Shown one piece after another: positions 22,422 through 30,373 of a stretch of 64,000 nucleotides of DNA. The stretch is from VMCP01 sp964527775. GTDB taxonomy: Bacteria > Bacteroidota > Bacteroidia > NS11-12g > UBA955. Where the stretch lies: the NCBI GenBank assembly GCA_964527775.1, contig CAZGQS010000006.1, forward strand, positions 57,961 to 121,960. The letters are read 5' to 3'. Position numbers and translations under genes: made by a program. Under the pieces are notes generated by a model, which was not told the origin of the DNA, ran no database searches, and saw only the letters and a list, made by a program, of their open reading frames with translations. Each line of letters begins with the position of its first letter. Within the stretch, counting starts at the first letter, position 1.

Positions 22422-24935
22422 AAACTCTATCTTGTAATAGAATAACGGTAAGAATCCTAATTGATAATTCTCACGTCTAAATGGAGGCTCGTTGATGAAG
22501 GTATAGTTAAGGATGTTCTTTCTGTTTGTTACGTTGATTAAGTCAAATGCAATTTCATGCGAGATGCCTTTTCCGTTGATGCGGTATGAAATACGAACGT
22601 CAAATCGCATGTAGGGCTGTCCAAAGCGTAAATCGTTCTTTTTTGCATCCAATTCTATATACTCACGAGCAGCAATTGAGGCGGCTGTATCGAATGGAGA
22701 ATATCTCCTAGCACCAGCGAAGGTGGCCTTTCCTCCAATGTTCAAGATGTTTTTATTTGAGAAGGTGAACTCTTTTGCGAATAGGGCGTTAACTGCGTAA
22801 TTGGTGTTGAAATCTGAACTTCTCCAAACTCCATCGCTGCCTTGGTATTTAGCATCGAAAACACTTCCTGAGAAAAGGTAATAAAATCCCTTAGAAAAGA
22901 AACGCTCAACCGTCAATTCATATCCGTAGTTGTAACCAACGCCTTTATTTTCAAGTTTATTGGGGAAGAATCGGCTGAATCCAGATCCTGTGTTCGCTAA
23001 ACTGAACGATGAAGGCATAACTTCCACCGGAATGTTCCACAAGTTTTGGTAGTAGGTTTCCATCTTGATGCGACTTCCACGCTTGATGTTGTAATCCCAT
23101 CCCAAAACAAAATGAGCGCTCTTGGTCATGTCCATGCCCAAGTTATGGGGTTGTGGCTCGCCTGGACGGTTGTAAAAGTACATGTATTCACTTTGTGTTT
23201 GCGCATGAATACCCGTTCCAAAGTTGAAACTGTTTTTCTGGTCCAATCGATACTGCAAAGAGAATCGAGGCAAAAACCAAGCAGCTTTCAAGTGCGACTC
23301 AGCTTTTGTGCCGGCTGTTTCTTGCAATGGGGTATAGTTGATTCCGAAAATTTGAGATTGGATTCCCGCCACCATCAACAATTGCTTGTTGAATTTGTAC
23401 TTGAACTGCACATAAGGCATGATCAAATTAGCGTTTCCAGCAGCATTCCAACGTGTTGACCATGTCCAGTAGTTTGTCGAGTCAGGGTTGATGTTGAGAT
23501 TGGAATCCTGGAATGTGTAAATAAAGTGTCTGAATTGCACACCGTATTTCCAAGATAATTGCGGACTAACACTATTGTTAACAAAGAGATGTGTTCCAAT
23601 ACTCTGAATTTTAAATGTGTAATCTAAATTTTTTACAAGAGAGTCGTTTCTGAATGTATTGAATAATTCGCCATCCTTTCTAAATGAATCAGTGATGGTT
23701 CTGAATACTAATTCATGATAAGCATTTACAACTTGATGGTTATAACTGAATACTGCTTTGAAATAAGATTTTTTGCTCAAAGGTTTCGTATATGTTGAAC
23801 CTAAAACATACATACTAGATTTAAAGTATTGATCTCTATCATTGTCTCCATATAAATTGCGACTGGAAATAGAGTCTTTTGAAATTACGATGTCAATCTT
23901 ACTTGTTCCCCCAATCCCAAAGAAAGAAAGAGAAGCATTTTTCTTAAGAGGGAATTTCAAGTGGAACGATGCATCTTGGTAATTTGGGATAGCGTCAGTT
24001 CCAATGGGGATTTTCAACGCATTGAACATAGATAAGGTAGAGTAACGATAGGTAACCAAGAATGACGAACCTTTGATTTTATTGAGGGGACCCTCGGCTA
24101 AAACGTCCCAACCTAATATACCTAACTGAGAACTAATCTCTAGTTTACGAGTGTTACCCGGTCTGAGTTTTAAGTCAAACGCACCGGCAATGCTGTTTCC
24201 GTATTCAGCGGGGAACGCACCGGTAAAGAAGTCGCTATTTCCTAAAATCTTGTTGTTGATGATAGACACAGAACCTCCAGTGGTACCGGGAATGGCAAAG
24301 TGGTTTGGATTTGGGATGTCAATACCTTCCATTCTCCAAAGAATTCCCGATGGAGAGTTACCGCGCACTACAATGTCGTTTCTGGAGTCATCAGCTCCTT
24401 GAACACCTGCAAAGTTCGATGCCATACGGGCTGGGTCTCCACGACTTCCTGCGAAACGATCAGTTTCATCAACCGTGAACAAGCGTGCAGATACCAGCGC
24501 CGCATCATTGTTGGTTTGATGTCCGCCTCTGCGTGTGATGTTAACCTCTGCCACACGTTCAATTTCTTGATCCATTTCAATATTGAGGGAAGCTTCTTTT
24601 CCTGAAGACAACATATAACCGCCTTGCGTGAATAGTTGGTAACCTTTTGCACTTACGCTGATGTTAATACGTCCGATAGGAACTTCCTCAAACGTAAATT
24701 TTCCTTTGGTGTCTGTTTTTGTTTTGAGGGATATTTCTTCGTTTGAGGTTGGAGATTTTCCCAATCCTAATGCCACTTCAGCATCTACAACGGGTTGCTG
24801 AGTTTCTTTATCAAGTACAATTCCGAAAACCGATTGAAATTGTTGCGTTTTGTTTTGAGCGAACAATGAAGTTGCAAGAACGCTGAACAATAATAAAGTA
24901 GAGTAAACTTTGAAGGTGTAGTTTTTTATTGTCAT
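22419..24935 (-). CDS. TonB-dependent receptor with N-terminal carboxypeptidase-like domain
   Basis: The start at ATG 24935 gives signal peptide TIKNYTFKVYSTLLLFSVLATSLFAQ. Residues about 30-130 are a CarboxypepD_reg-like beta domain (VFGIVLDKETQQPVVDAEVAL, KGKFTFEEVPIGRINI). The plug follows, with IVVRGNSPSGILWRMEGIDIPNPNHF, and a 22-strand barrel ends LPLFYYKIEF. No SusD partner is adjacent, so this is not a classical polysaccharide locus; the ligand is unknown. The gene diverges from the proteorhodopsin gene across a 359-bp AT-rich region. Confidence 0.92.
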   Translation of the reverse strand: MTIKNYTFKVYSTLLLFSVLATSLFAQNKTQQFQSVFGIVLDKETQQPVVDAEVALGLGKSPTSNEEISLKTKTDTKGKFTFEEVPIGRINISVSAKGYQLFTQGGYMLSSGKEASLNIEMDQEIERVAEVNITRRGGHQTNNDAALVSARLFTVDETDRFAGSRGDPARMASNFAGVQGADDSRNDIVVRGNSPSGILWRMEGIDIPNPNHFAIPGTTGGSVSIINNKILGNSDFFTGAFPAEYGNSIAGAFDLKLRPGNTRKLEISSQLGILGWDVLAEGPLNKIKGSSFLVTYRYSTLSMFNALKIPIGTDAIPNYQDASFHLKFPLKKNASLSFFGIGGTSKIDIVISKDSISSRNLYGDNDRDQYFKSSMYVLGSTYTKPLSKKSYFKAVFSYNHQVVNAYHELVFRTITDSFRKDGELFNTFRNDSLVKNLDYTFKIQSIGTHLFVNNSVSPQLSWKYGVQFRHFIYTFQDSNLNINPDSTNYWTWSTRWNAAGNANLIMPYVQFKYKFNKQLLMVAGIQSQIFGINYTPLQETAGTKAESHLKAAWFLPRFSLQYRLDQKNSFNFGTGIHAQTQSEYMYFYNRPGEPQPHNLGMDMTKSAHFVLGWDYNIKRGSRIKMETYYQNLWNIPVEVMPSSFSLANTGSGFSRFFPNKLENKGVGYNYGYELTVERFFSKGFYYLFSGSVFDAKYQGSDGVWRSSDFNTNYAVNALFAKEFTFSNKNILNIGGKATFAGARRYSPFDTAASIAAREYIELDAKKNDLRFGQPYMRFDVRISYRINGKGISHEIAFDLINVTNRKNILNYTFINEPPFRRENYQLGFLPLFYYKIEF

Positions 24936-25294
24936 ATTCAGTAATAGGTGCAAGTATATGAAAATTGAGAGTAGGAGAGTAAACTTTATGTAGTGAATTG
25001 AAAATGTTGTGTAAGTTGTAATTTATTCGATGAATTTCTCTCTGTTAATTTGTTTAATTGATTGAAAATCATTATATTTTGTTTCATGATTTTGTTTAAA
25101 AACCCTCTACACTTGTTTAAGGAGTAAAAATATTTATTTTATATATATGGCAAAAAGCGCAGTAAAAATAAGCTTTTAAACTGTTTAACTTTTTGAAAAT
25201 CTATAAATTGTGCGTTTAAAGTTTTTACTCAAAGAATAAACCAAAAATATTTTACTTGGTTTATCATTGAACACCAACAAACAAACAATTAAAT
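24936..25294. promoter_or_regulatory. AT-rich divergent regulatory region (TonB receptor / proteorhodopsin)
   Basis: 359 bp without a convincing gene. The plus strand carries four exact TGTTTAA heptamers (25051-25057, 25093-25099, 25114-25120, 25182-25188) and a CGTTTAA (25213-25219); the first three are spaced 42 and 21 bp. A TTAAAC-T-GTTTAA inverted repeat spans 25176-25188. No perfect TAnnTTTG box is evident. A 10-codon ATG frame at about 25147 is not credible. Confidence 0.5.
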
Positions 25295-26044
25295 ATGTTA
25301 AGTTTATTAAATGCAGGAGGTTCTGAAAAGTTATTAGAACTCTTCAATGCTGGAGACTTGAAGTCTTACACAGCATTCACGTTTTTCGTTGGCACCATGG
25401 CTATGATGGCTGCCTCTGTATTCTTCTTCTTAGAAATGCGCAATGTTCCTGAGCGCTGGCGTACTTCGGTGTTAATCAGTGGATTAATCACCTTTATCGC
25501 TGCCGTTCACTACTATTACATGCGTGATTTCTTCACAGAAACAGGAACTAGTCCTACATTCTTCCGTTATGTAGATTGGTTGTTGACTGTACCTTTGATG
25601 TGTGTTGAGTTTTACTTAATCACTAAGAAAGCAGGCGCTAAAATTGGACTTCTTTGGAAGTTGATCTTTGCTTCTGTAATCATGTTAGTTACTGGTTACT
25701 TCGGTGAAGCTGTTGACCGTGGAAGCTCTGTATTGTGGGGAGTTCTTTCTGGAGCTGCTTACTTCTACATTGTTTACTTGGTATGGTATGGCGAAGTTGC
25801 TGCTTTGGCAAAGAACGCTGGCGAAAACGTACAAACTGCGGTTCGCGTTCTTGGCTGGTTCGTTTTGGTAGGTTGGGCGATCTATCCTTTGGGATACATC
25901 ATCGGAACTCCAGGCGGATTGTTCGGTGCATTTGGTTCTAATGACCCTAATCCTATGATGGATGTAGTTTACAACATTGGTGATGCTGTGAACAAAATCG
26001 GATTCGGATTGGTGATTTATGCATTGTCTCAAAAAGAGAAATAA
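25295..26044 (+). CDS. Proteorhodopsin, light-driven proton pump (DTE type, green-tuned)
   Basis: 249 residues and seven membrane helices. Helix C reads RYVDWLLTVPLMCVEFYLI, giving Asp94 (proton acceptor), Thr98 and Glu105 (donor), the DTE set of proton-pumping rhodopsins. Residue 102, equivalent to the spectral-tuning position 105 of SAR86 proteorhodopsin, is Met, as in green-absorbing Bacteroidota pumps. His72 (VHYYYM) matches the conserved His75. The Schiff-base lysine is Lys234 in GDAVNKIGFGLVIY. It pumps protons outward in light when retinal is present. It is monocistronic with a strong terminator, and no blh or crtY is adjacent. Confidence 0.96.
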   Translation: MLSLLNAGGSEKLLELFNAGDLKSYTAFTFFVGTMAMMAASVFFFLEMRNVPERWRTSVLISGLITFIAAVHYYYMRDFFTETGTSPTFFRYVDWLLTVPLMCVEFYLITKKAGAKIGLLWKLIFASVIMLVTGYFGEAVDRGSSVLWGVLSGAAYFYIVYLVWYGEVAALAKNAGENVQTAVRVLGWFVLVGWAIYPLGYIIGTPGGLFGAFGSNDPNPMMDVVYNIGDAVNKIGFGLVIYALSQKEK

Positions 26045-26066
26045 TATTTTCATCACCTAAATAAAG

Positions 26067-26097
26067 AAAGGCTCTCAGAAATGAGAGCCTTTTTTTA
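26067..26097 (+). terminator. Strong intrinsic terminator after proteorhodopsin
   Basis: AAAGGCTCTC, loop AGAAAT, GAGAGCCTTT, then a T-run. The stem is 10 bp and is flanked by A-rich sequence on the left, so it can work in both directions. It overlaps the stop of the convergent rng gene (26095-26097). Confidence 0.92.
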
Positions 26098-27642
26098 TGA
26101 TATGATTTGTTTATCGGCGTTGATGAATTGGTAGCTGCTCAATGTCATATTGGGGTCGCTTTCCAATTTGAGCCACCTCTTATGGCTAAAATACCATTTC
26201 AATCGTTTAGAAGGAATTCCTGATGTGAAATAATTGGTAATTAGCGGATTGGCTCTAAGTGTCATCTCTTTTTGGTTCATTTGTTCCCAGAGGTACACGA
26301 TTTCATTTTCAATTTTAGTCAATATTTGATTGCTTGAATCTGCCTTTCCTGTTCCATTGCAAGCGCTGCACAATTCGGCTGTAGCAATTTCTAGAGCAGG
26401 ACGAACACGTTCACGCGTAATTTGAACCAAACCAAATTTGGTCATTGGCAGAATGGTATGTTTCGCTCTATCGGTAGACATTGCTTGAGTCAATGCATCA
26501 TGAAGGGCACTTTTCTTCTTGGGATCTTTCATGTCAATGAAGTCAATCACAATGATTCCACCCATGTCGCGCAATCGAACTTGACGGGCAATTTCATGAA
26601 CCGCTTCTTGGTTCACTTGGAATACGTTTTCGTCTCGGTTTTGAGGATCAAAAGACGTATTTCCACTATTGACATCAATAACGTGCAGGGCTTCAGTATG
26701 TTCAATGACTAAATAAGCTCCACCACTGAAAGGAACGTTTTTACCAAAAAGGTTTTTAATTTGTTTATTGACTCCAAACTGATCAAAAATGGGCGACTTA
26801 CCTTGATAGAGTTTTAAGATCTTGTTACTATCAAGTTTGTACTTATCAATGGTCACTTTGAGTGAAGCGTGAAGCACAGTGTCGTCAGTAACAATAGAAC
26901 TAAAACTATCGTTCAGAATATCACGCAACAAAGTGTCAAGCCTATTGGCATTCTGGGTCATTCTTTCACCCACTTTCGCTTTACGCAAAGAGATGACGAG
27001 CTCGTCCCACTTTTTCAATAAATCTCTTAAGTCTTTGTCGAGTTCTTCCAATTCAACTCCTTCAGCAACAGTTCTAATGATAACTCCAAAGTTTTTTGGT
27101 CGGATACTTTGAGCAATATCCTTCAATCGATTTTTCTCTTTGGTGTTGCCTATTTTCCGAGAAACGGAAATAGTTTTGGAGAAAGGAACCAGAATAAAAT
27201 ATCTACCAGGAAGGGAGATATCGCAAGTAATTTTTGGACCTTTATTGGCAATAGGTTCCTTAATTACTTGAACAAGTAATAATTCTCCATTGCGAATGGT
27301 CTGCGAAATTTTGCCGGCTTTGTTTGTTTGTTCTTCGAACTCAAAGTCGTCAAGGTCGCTAGGGAAACGCGAATTTTCGCGTACAATTTTTGTGAATTTT
27401 TGAACGGACTTGATGTTAGGTCCAAGATCAAAATAGGTGAGAAAGCCGTCTTTCTCGGCTTTTAGATCTACAAATGCTGCATTGAGGGAAGGTGATATTT
27501 TTCGCACCTTTCCTAAATAGAAATCGCCCACCTGAAAAGGGGCATCAAACTCTTCCTTGTGAAACTCGGAGAGCTTTTTGTCGCTAAGTAGGGCGATTTC
27601 TAATCCAGACGAAGTTCTTTTTATGAATAACTCGTTCGTCAA
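26095..27642 (-). CDS. rng: Ribonuclease E/G family protein
   Basis: An endoribonuclease for mRNA decay and rRNA processing, 515 residues, the short RNase G type without the RNase E scaffold tail. An S1 domain covers residues about 35-125 (GDFYLGKVRKISPSLNAAFVDLKAEKDGFL). The Mg-binding catalytic Asp residues are in VIDVNSGNTSF and IIVIDFIDMKD. The zinc-link cysteines are in ELCSACNGTG. It sits in the conserved Bacteroidota order HU, TPR, rng facing mutY and ssb. Confidence 0.95.
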   Translation of the reverse strand: MTNELFIKRTSSGLEIALLSDKKLSEFHKEEFDAPFQVGDFYLGKVRKISPSLNAAFVDLKAEKDGFLTYFDLGPNIKSVQKFTKIVRENSRFPSDLDDFEFEEQTNKAGKISQTIRNGELLLVQVIKEPIANKGPKITCDISLPGRYFILVPFSKTISVSRKIGNTKEKNRLKDIAQSIRPKNFGVIIRTVAEGVELEELDKDLRDLLKKWDELVISLRKAKVGERMTQNANRLDTLLRDILNDSFSSIVTDDTVLHASLKVTIDKYKLDSNKILKLYQGKSPIFDQFGVNKQIKNLFGKNVPFSGGAYLVIEHTEALHVIDVNSGNTSFDPQNRDENVFQVNQEAVHEIARQVRLRDMGGIIVIDFIDMKDPKKKSALHDALTQAMSTDRAKHTILPMTKFGLVQITRERVRPALEIATAELCSACNGTGKADSSNQILTKIENEIVYLWEQMNQKEMTLRANPLITNYFTSGIPSKRLKWYFSHKRWLKLESDPNMTLSSYQFINADKQIIS

Positions 27643-27664
27643 ATCAAGATTCTAATTTTAGAAA

Positions 27665-27754
27665 TTATTTTTTCTTGTGACGGTTCTTGCGCAAACGCTT
27701 TTTACGCTTGTGAGTCGCAATTTTATGTCTTTTTCTTTTTTTACCGCTTGGCAT
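27665..27754 (-). CDS. 29-residue AURKAIP1/COX24-domain basic protein
   Basis: A complete ORF, ATG at 27754 and TAA at 27665. It begins MPSGKKRKRHKIATHKRKK and ends RKNRHKKK; more than half the residues are Lys or Arg. The protein is nearly invariant across Bacteroidota and belongs to the AURKAIP1/COX24 domain family, related to the mitochondrial small-subunit protein mS38 and actinobacterial bS22, so a ribosomal role is likely. It lies 22 nt before rng. Such genes are routinely missed because of their size. Confidence 0.88.
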   Translation of the reverse strand: MPSGKKRKRHKIATHKRKKRLRKNRHKKK

Positions 27755-27777
27755 AATCTTTATTTCTTTAAGGTTTG

Positions 27778-28590
27778 TTACTTGGTTTTGCGCTGCTGTT
27801 TTATAGCTAAGTCTAAATACACTTTCGCATTCACAGAGTCGCCCATTTGCCCGTATAAGTCGCTTGCTTCAAACAACCAATAAGGATTTTGGGGTTGCAA
27901 AGATATCAATTTTTCCGATTTTTTCACAGCCTTTTGCCATTGATTTGACTTTTTAAGCAAGTTTAGGTGAATGAAGTTCAATTCAACATCGTTGCTATCA
28001 ATGGTCATGGCTTTTCTAAGTGTGCCCAAAAACGCCATGGGTTGATTCAGGTACTCGCTCTGATAAATGATGAGCGCATTGTAAAGAGCTACTGAATTAG
28101 AGTCAATAGCAAAGCTCTTATCAATCCATTTTTTCCCTTGTTGAAAAAGGAAATTTCTAACCGGGGTATTGTCGTGCTCAGAGGCTCCGCTAAACATGAA
28201 TTGTCTTGCGGTTTCAATGGGACTGCCCTGATTGTGGAACTCTGTAAGATCACTTTTAATCAGTGTATACAAAGGCTGTAAACCCGTCTCTTCTGCCCAT
28301 TTCAAGGCAATTTTCAAACTGTCAGAAGAGTTTTCTTTGGGATCTTTTAAAATGATGCGAGCAATGTCTTGGGGTGGCTTTGTTTTGTCAAACAGAGCCG
28401 TAAAGAACTGAATTCTATCAACAGGTGAAAAATCCTGTCCTTGACCCATTGCAGGCGTTTCTCCTGGAGCGGATGCGGCAGACTCGGTTGGTATTCTTTC
28501 TGACGATTTCCAGCGATTAGCAATGAACAACGCCGACAAAGCTACACCTGCTGCGAGGGCAATGGAAATATGTTTGCCGGTGTTGTTCAC
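27778..28590 (-). CDS. Membrane-anchored TPR-like protein
   Basis: An N-terminal membrane anchor (HISIALAAGVALSALFIANRW) is followed by a low-complexity linker rich in Ala, Pro and Gly (about residues 32-52), then helical repeats. The C-terminal part has TPR-like units, e.g. IHLNLLKKSNQWQKAVKKSEKL and ASDLYGQMGDSVNAKVYLDLA. No enzymatic motif is visible. The family occurs next to rng and HU in Bacteroidota. Its role is unknown; probably a scaffold facing the periplasm. Confidence 0.78.
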   Translation of the reverse strand: MNNTGKHISIALAAGVALSALFIANRWKSSERIPTESAASAPGETPAMGQGQDFSPVDRIQFFTALFDKTKPPQDIARIILKDPKENSSDSLKIALKWAEETGLQPLYTLIKSDLTEFHNQGSPIETARQFMFSGASEHDNTPVRNFLFQQGKKWIDKSFAIDSNSVALYNALIIYQSEYLNQPMAFLGTLRKAMTIDSNDVELNFIHLNLLKKSNQWQKAVKKSEKLISLQPQNPYWLFEASDLYGQMGDSVNAKVYLDLAIKQQRKTK

Positions 28591-28613
28591 TCAAAAAATA
28601 GGTAAATGCCTGA

Positions 28614-28913
28614 TTAGAGGCGGTCGCTCAATACCTTGCTCTCTTTTACTTGTTGAGCAAATTCTTTTGCAGGTTTGAAACGTGCCACATGGTGAGCAGG
28701 AACAACCAACGAAGTGTTTCTTTTTATATTTCTGGCAACTTTCGTTTTTCTCTCCTTCAGCTCAAATGTGCCAAATCCTCTAAGGTAAATGTTGTTACCG
28801 TTAATCATTGCATTCTTAACAACCACAAATAAGTTGTCGATGGTGTCCGCAATAGCAGCCTTCTCAAGACCGGTGCGAACAGCAATTTCGTTTACGATTT
28901 CTGACTTTGTCAT
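28614..28913 (-). CDS. HU/IHF-family DNA-binding protein
   Basis: 99 residues that match bacterial histone-like proteins: N-terminal helices MTKSEIVNEIAVRTGLEKAAI, the core GNNIYLRGFGTFELKERK, and the DNA-binding arm ARNIKRNTSLVVPAHHVARFKPAKEF, where Pro at the arm tip intercalates in DNA. Whether it binds as HU or IHF-like cannot be told. Divergent from mutY across 49 bp. Confidence 0.94.
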   Translation of the reverse strand: MTKSEIVNEIAVRTGLEKAAIADTIDNLFVVVKNAMINGNNIYLRGFGTFELKERKTKVARNIKRNTSLVVPAHHVARFKPAKEFAQQVKESKVLSDRL

Positions 28914-28962
28914 GATTCAAGGTGCAAAATAAGTAGATAAACACGTTTTTTGCACTATCAAG

Positions 28963-29961
28963 ATGCAAAGAGTTATCCCAAAGTTATTGACCTGGTACAG
29001 CGAAAATTATCGACAATTGCCCTGGAGAGAAACTCAAAACCCCTATCATATCTGGGTTTCCGAAATAATTCTTCAACAAACTCGGGTAGATCAAGGACTT
29101 TCCTATTATGTTCGATTTCTCGATAAATTCCCTGAAATACACGACTTAGCCCATGCAGAAGAGGCGGAAATACTCAAAGTTTGGCAAGGGTTGGGTTATT
29201 ATGCCAGAGCCAGAAACATGCAAAAAGCGGCTAAAATGATTTTGAGCCAATTTAATGGTGAATTTCCTTCAAATTATACAGAAATTTTACAATTACCCGG
29301 TGTAGGAAGTTACACTGCCGCAGCAATAGCCTCGTTTGCCTACAATATTCCGGTGGCAGCCATTGATGGAAATGTAAAACGAGTGATTTCTAGATTTTTG
29401 GGTATACAGACTCCCATTGATAAAATGGCTTTTCTGAAGGAGACCCAGCATTATTTAAACGAGCAAATTCCTCGAATAGAACCAGATATTTTCAATCAAG
29501 CTATGATTGAACTGGGAGCGTTGGTTTGCACACCCACCCAACCAAAATGCGCGGTTTGCCCGCTTATAGATGAGTGCTTTGCAGCACGGGAATCAAAACA
29601 GAATTCATATCCCGTAGTAGCAAAAAAACAAAAAGCCACTGACTGGGAAATTAACTATGCGTTGATTGAGAAAGACGGTGAAATATTGTTGCATAAACGT
29701 GAATCAAAAGGTATTTGGGGCGGGTTGCACGAATTTCCGCAGTTGAGCGAAAAAAATCCCCGGAAACAAGAAGAAAAAATAACTGAATTTGAACATAAGT
29801 TGAGTCACAAAAACATCAAAGCAAGACTGTTTAAAGTAGATTCTGACAGCTACTTGAGTCAAGAAAATCAAGAAGTTGTGTGGGTGAAAATGGAAAGTAT
29901 AAATTTTTTTCCAATGCACAAGTTAATGCTTAAATTCGTCGAATATCTAGGTTGGAAATGA
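28963..29961 (+). CDS. mutY: A/G-specific adenine glycosylase
   Basis: Removes adenine mispaired with 8-oxoguanine. The helix-hairpin-helix is LQLPGVGSYTAAAIASFAYN, with the catalytic Asp in AAIDGNVKRV. The [4Fe-4S] loop cysteines are in VCTPTQPKCAVCPLIDEC. The C-terminal third is the NUDIX-like 8-oxoG recognition domain (about residues 225-332). It begins the plus-strand series mutY, ssb, gldE, gldD, conserved in Bacteroidota. Confidence 0.96.
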   Translation: MQRVIPKLLTWYSENYRQLPWRETQNPYHIWVSEIILQQTRVDQGLSYYVRFLDKFPEIHDLAHAEEAEILKVWQGLGYYARARNMQKAAKMILSQFNGEFPSNYTEILQLPGVGSYTAAAIASFAYNIPVAAIDGNVKRVISRFLGIQTPIDKMAFLKETQHYLNEQIPRIEPDIFNQAMIELGALVCTPTQPKCAVCPLIDECFAARESKQNSYPVVAKKQKATDWEINYALIEKDGEILLHKRESKGIWGGLHEFPQLSEKNPRKQEEKITEFEHKLSHKNIKARLFKVDSDSYLSQENQEVVWVKMESINFFPMHKLMLKFVEYLGWK

Positions 29962-29987
29962 TCTAGACCTAACAACAACTTAACTCA

Positions 29988-30359
29988 ATGATAAACAAAG
30001 CAATTCTTCTGGGTCGATTGGGTAAAGACCCCGTGATTCGAAAACTTGACAGCGGCAGGGTAGTGGCCAATGTATCTCTTGCTACCAACGAGTATTACAC
30101 CAAAGACGGTCAACGCATGGAAAGTACCGAGTGGCACAACTTAGAAATGTGGGACCAGCAGGCGTTGAATGCAGAAAAATACTTCAAAAAAGGCATGCTG
30201 CTTTACGTAGAAGGTAAAATTCGTACAGATAAATACACAGATACAGACGGTAACGAGAAGCAATTACGTAAGATTAGGGTAATCTCTTACCAAATGATTG
30301 AGCCGCTAAACGGTCGAGTCGGAGAGTCACATGCGGGTGATGACGAAAATCATCCGTAA
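29988..30359 (+). CDS. ssb: Single-stranded DNA-binding protein
   Basis: The OB-fold starts INKAILLGRLGKDPVIRKLDSG and contains STEWHNLEMWDQQALNAEKYFKKG, as in SSB. The protein has only 123 residues and ends GDDENHP: the tail is short and lacks the usual DDDIPF-type acidic tip that recruits partner proteins. The gene lies 26 nt after mutY and 14 nt before the gldE ATG. Confidence 0.93.
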   Translation: MINKAILLGRLGKDPVIRKLDSGRVVANVSLATNEYYTKDGQRMESTEWHNLEMWDQQALNAEKYFKKGMLLYVEGKIRTDKYTDTDGNEKQLRKIRVISYQMIEPLNGRVGESHAGDDENHP

Positions 30360-30364
30360 TTTTG
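30357..30364 (+). promoter_or_regulatory. -7 box TAATTTTG overlapping the ssb stop (gldE promoter candidate)
   Basis: An exact TAnnTTTG that includes the TAA stop of ssb and lies 9 nt before the gldE ATG (30374). It suggests gldE, gldD and the porE-like gene can be transcribed separately. Confidence 0.5.
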
Positions 30365-30373
30365 CTTGAAATC

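Noticed and set aside
22419..24935. Polysaccharide utilisation locus (SusCD)
   Set aside because: No SusD gene and no clustered glycoside hydrolases lie beside the receptor; the same is true for the receptor at 51081.
25147..25179. Leader peptide ORF upstream of proteorhodopsin
   Set aside because: Only ten codons, no conservation visible and the preceding GGAG is too far from the ATG.
27643..27664. Terminator between the COX24-type gene and rng
   Set aside because: TTCTAA/TTAGAA is only a 6-bp A/T-rich stem without a clear T-run on the right strand.
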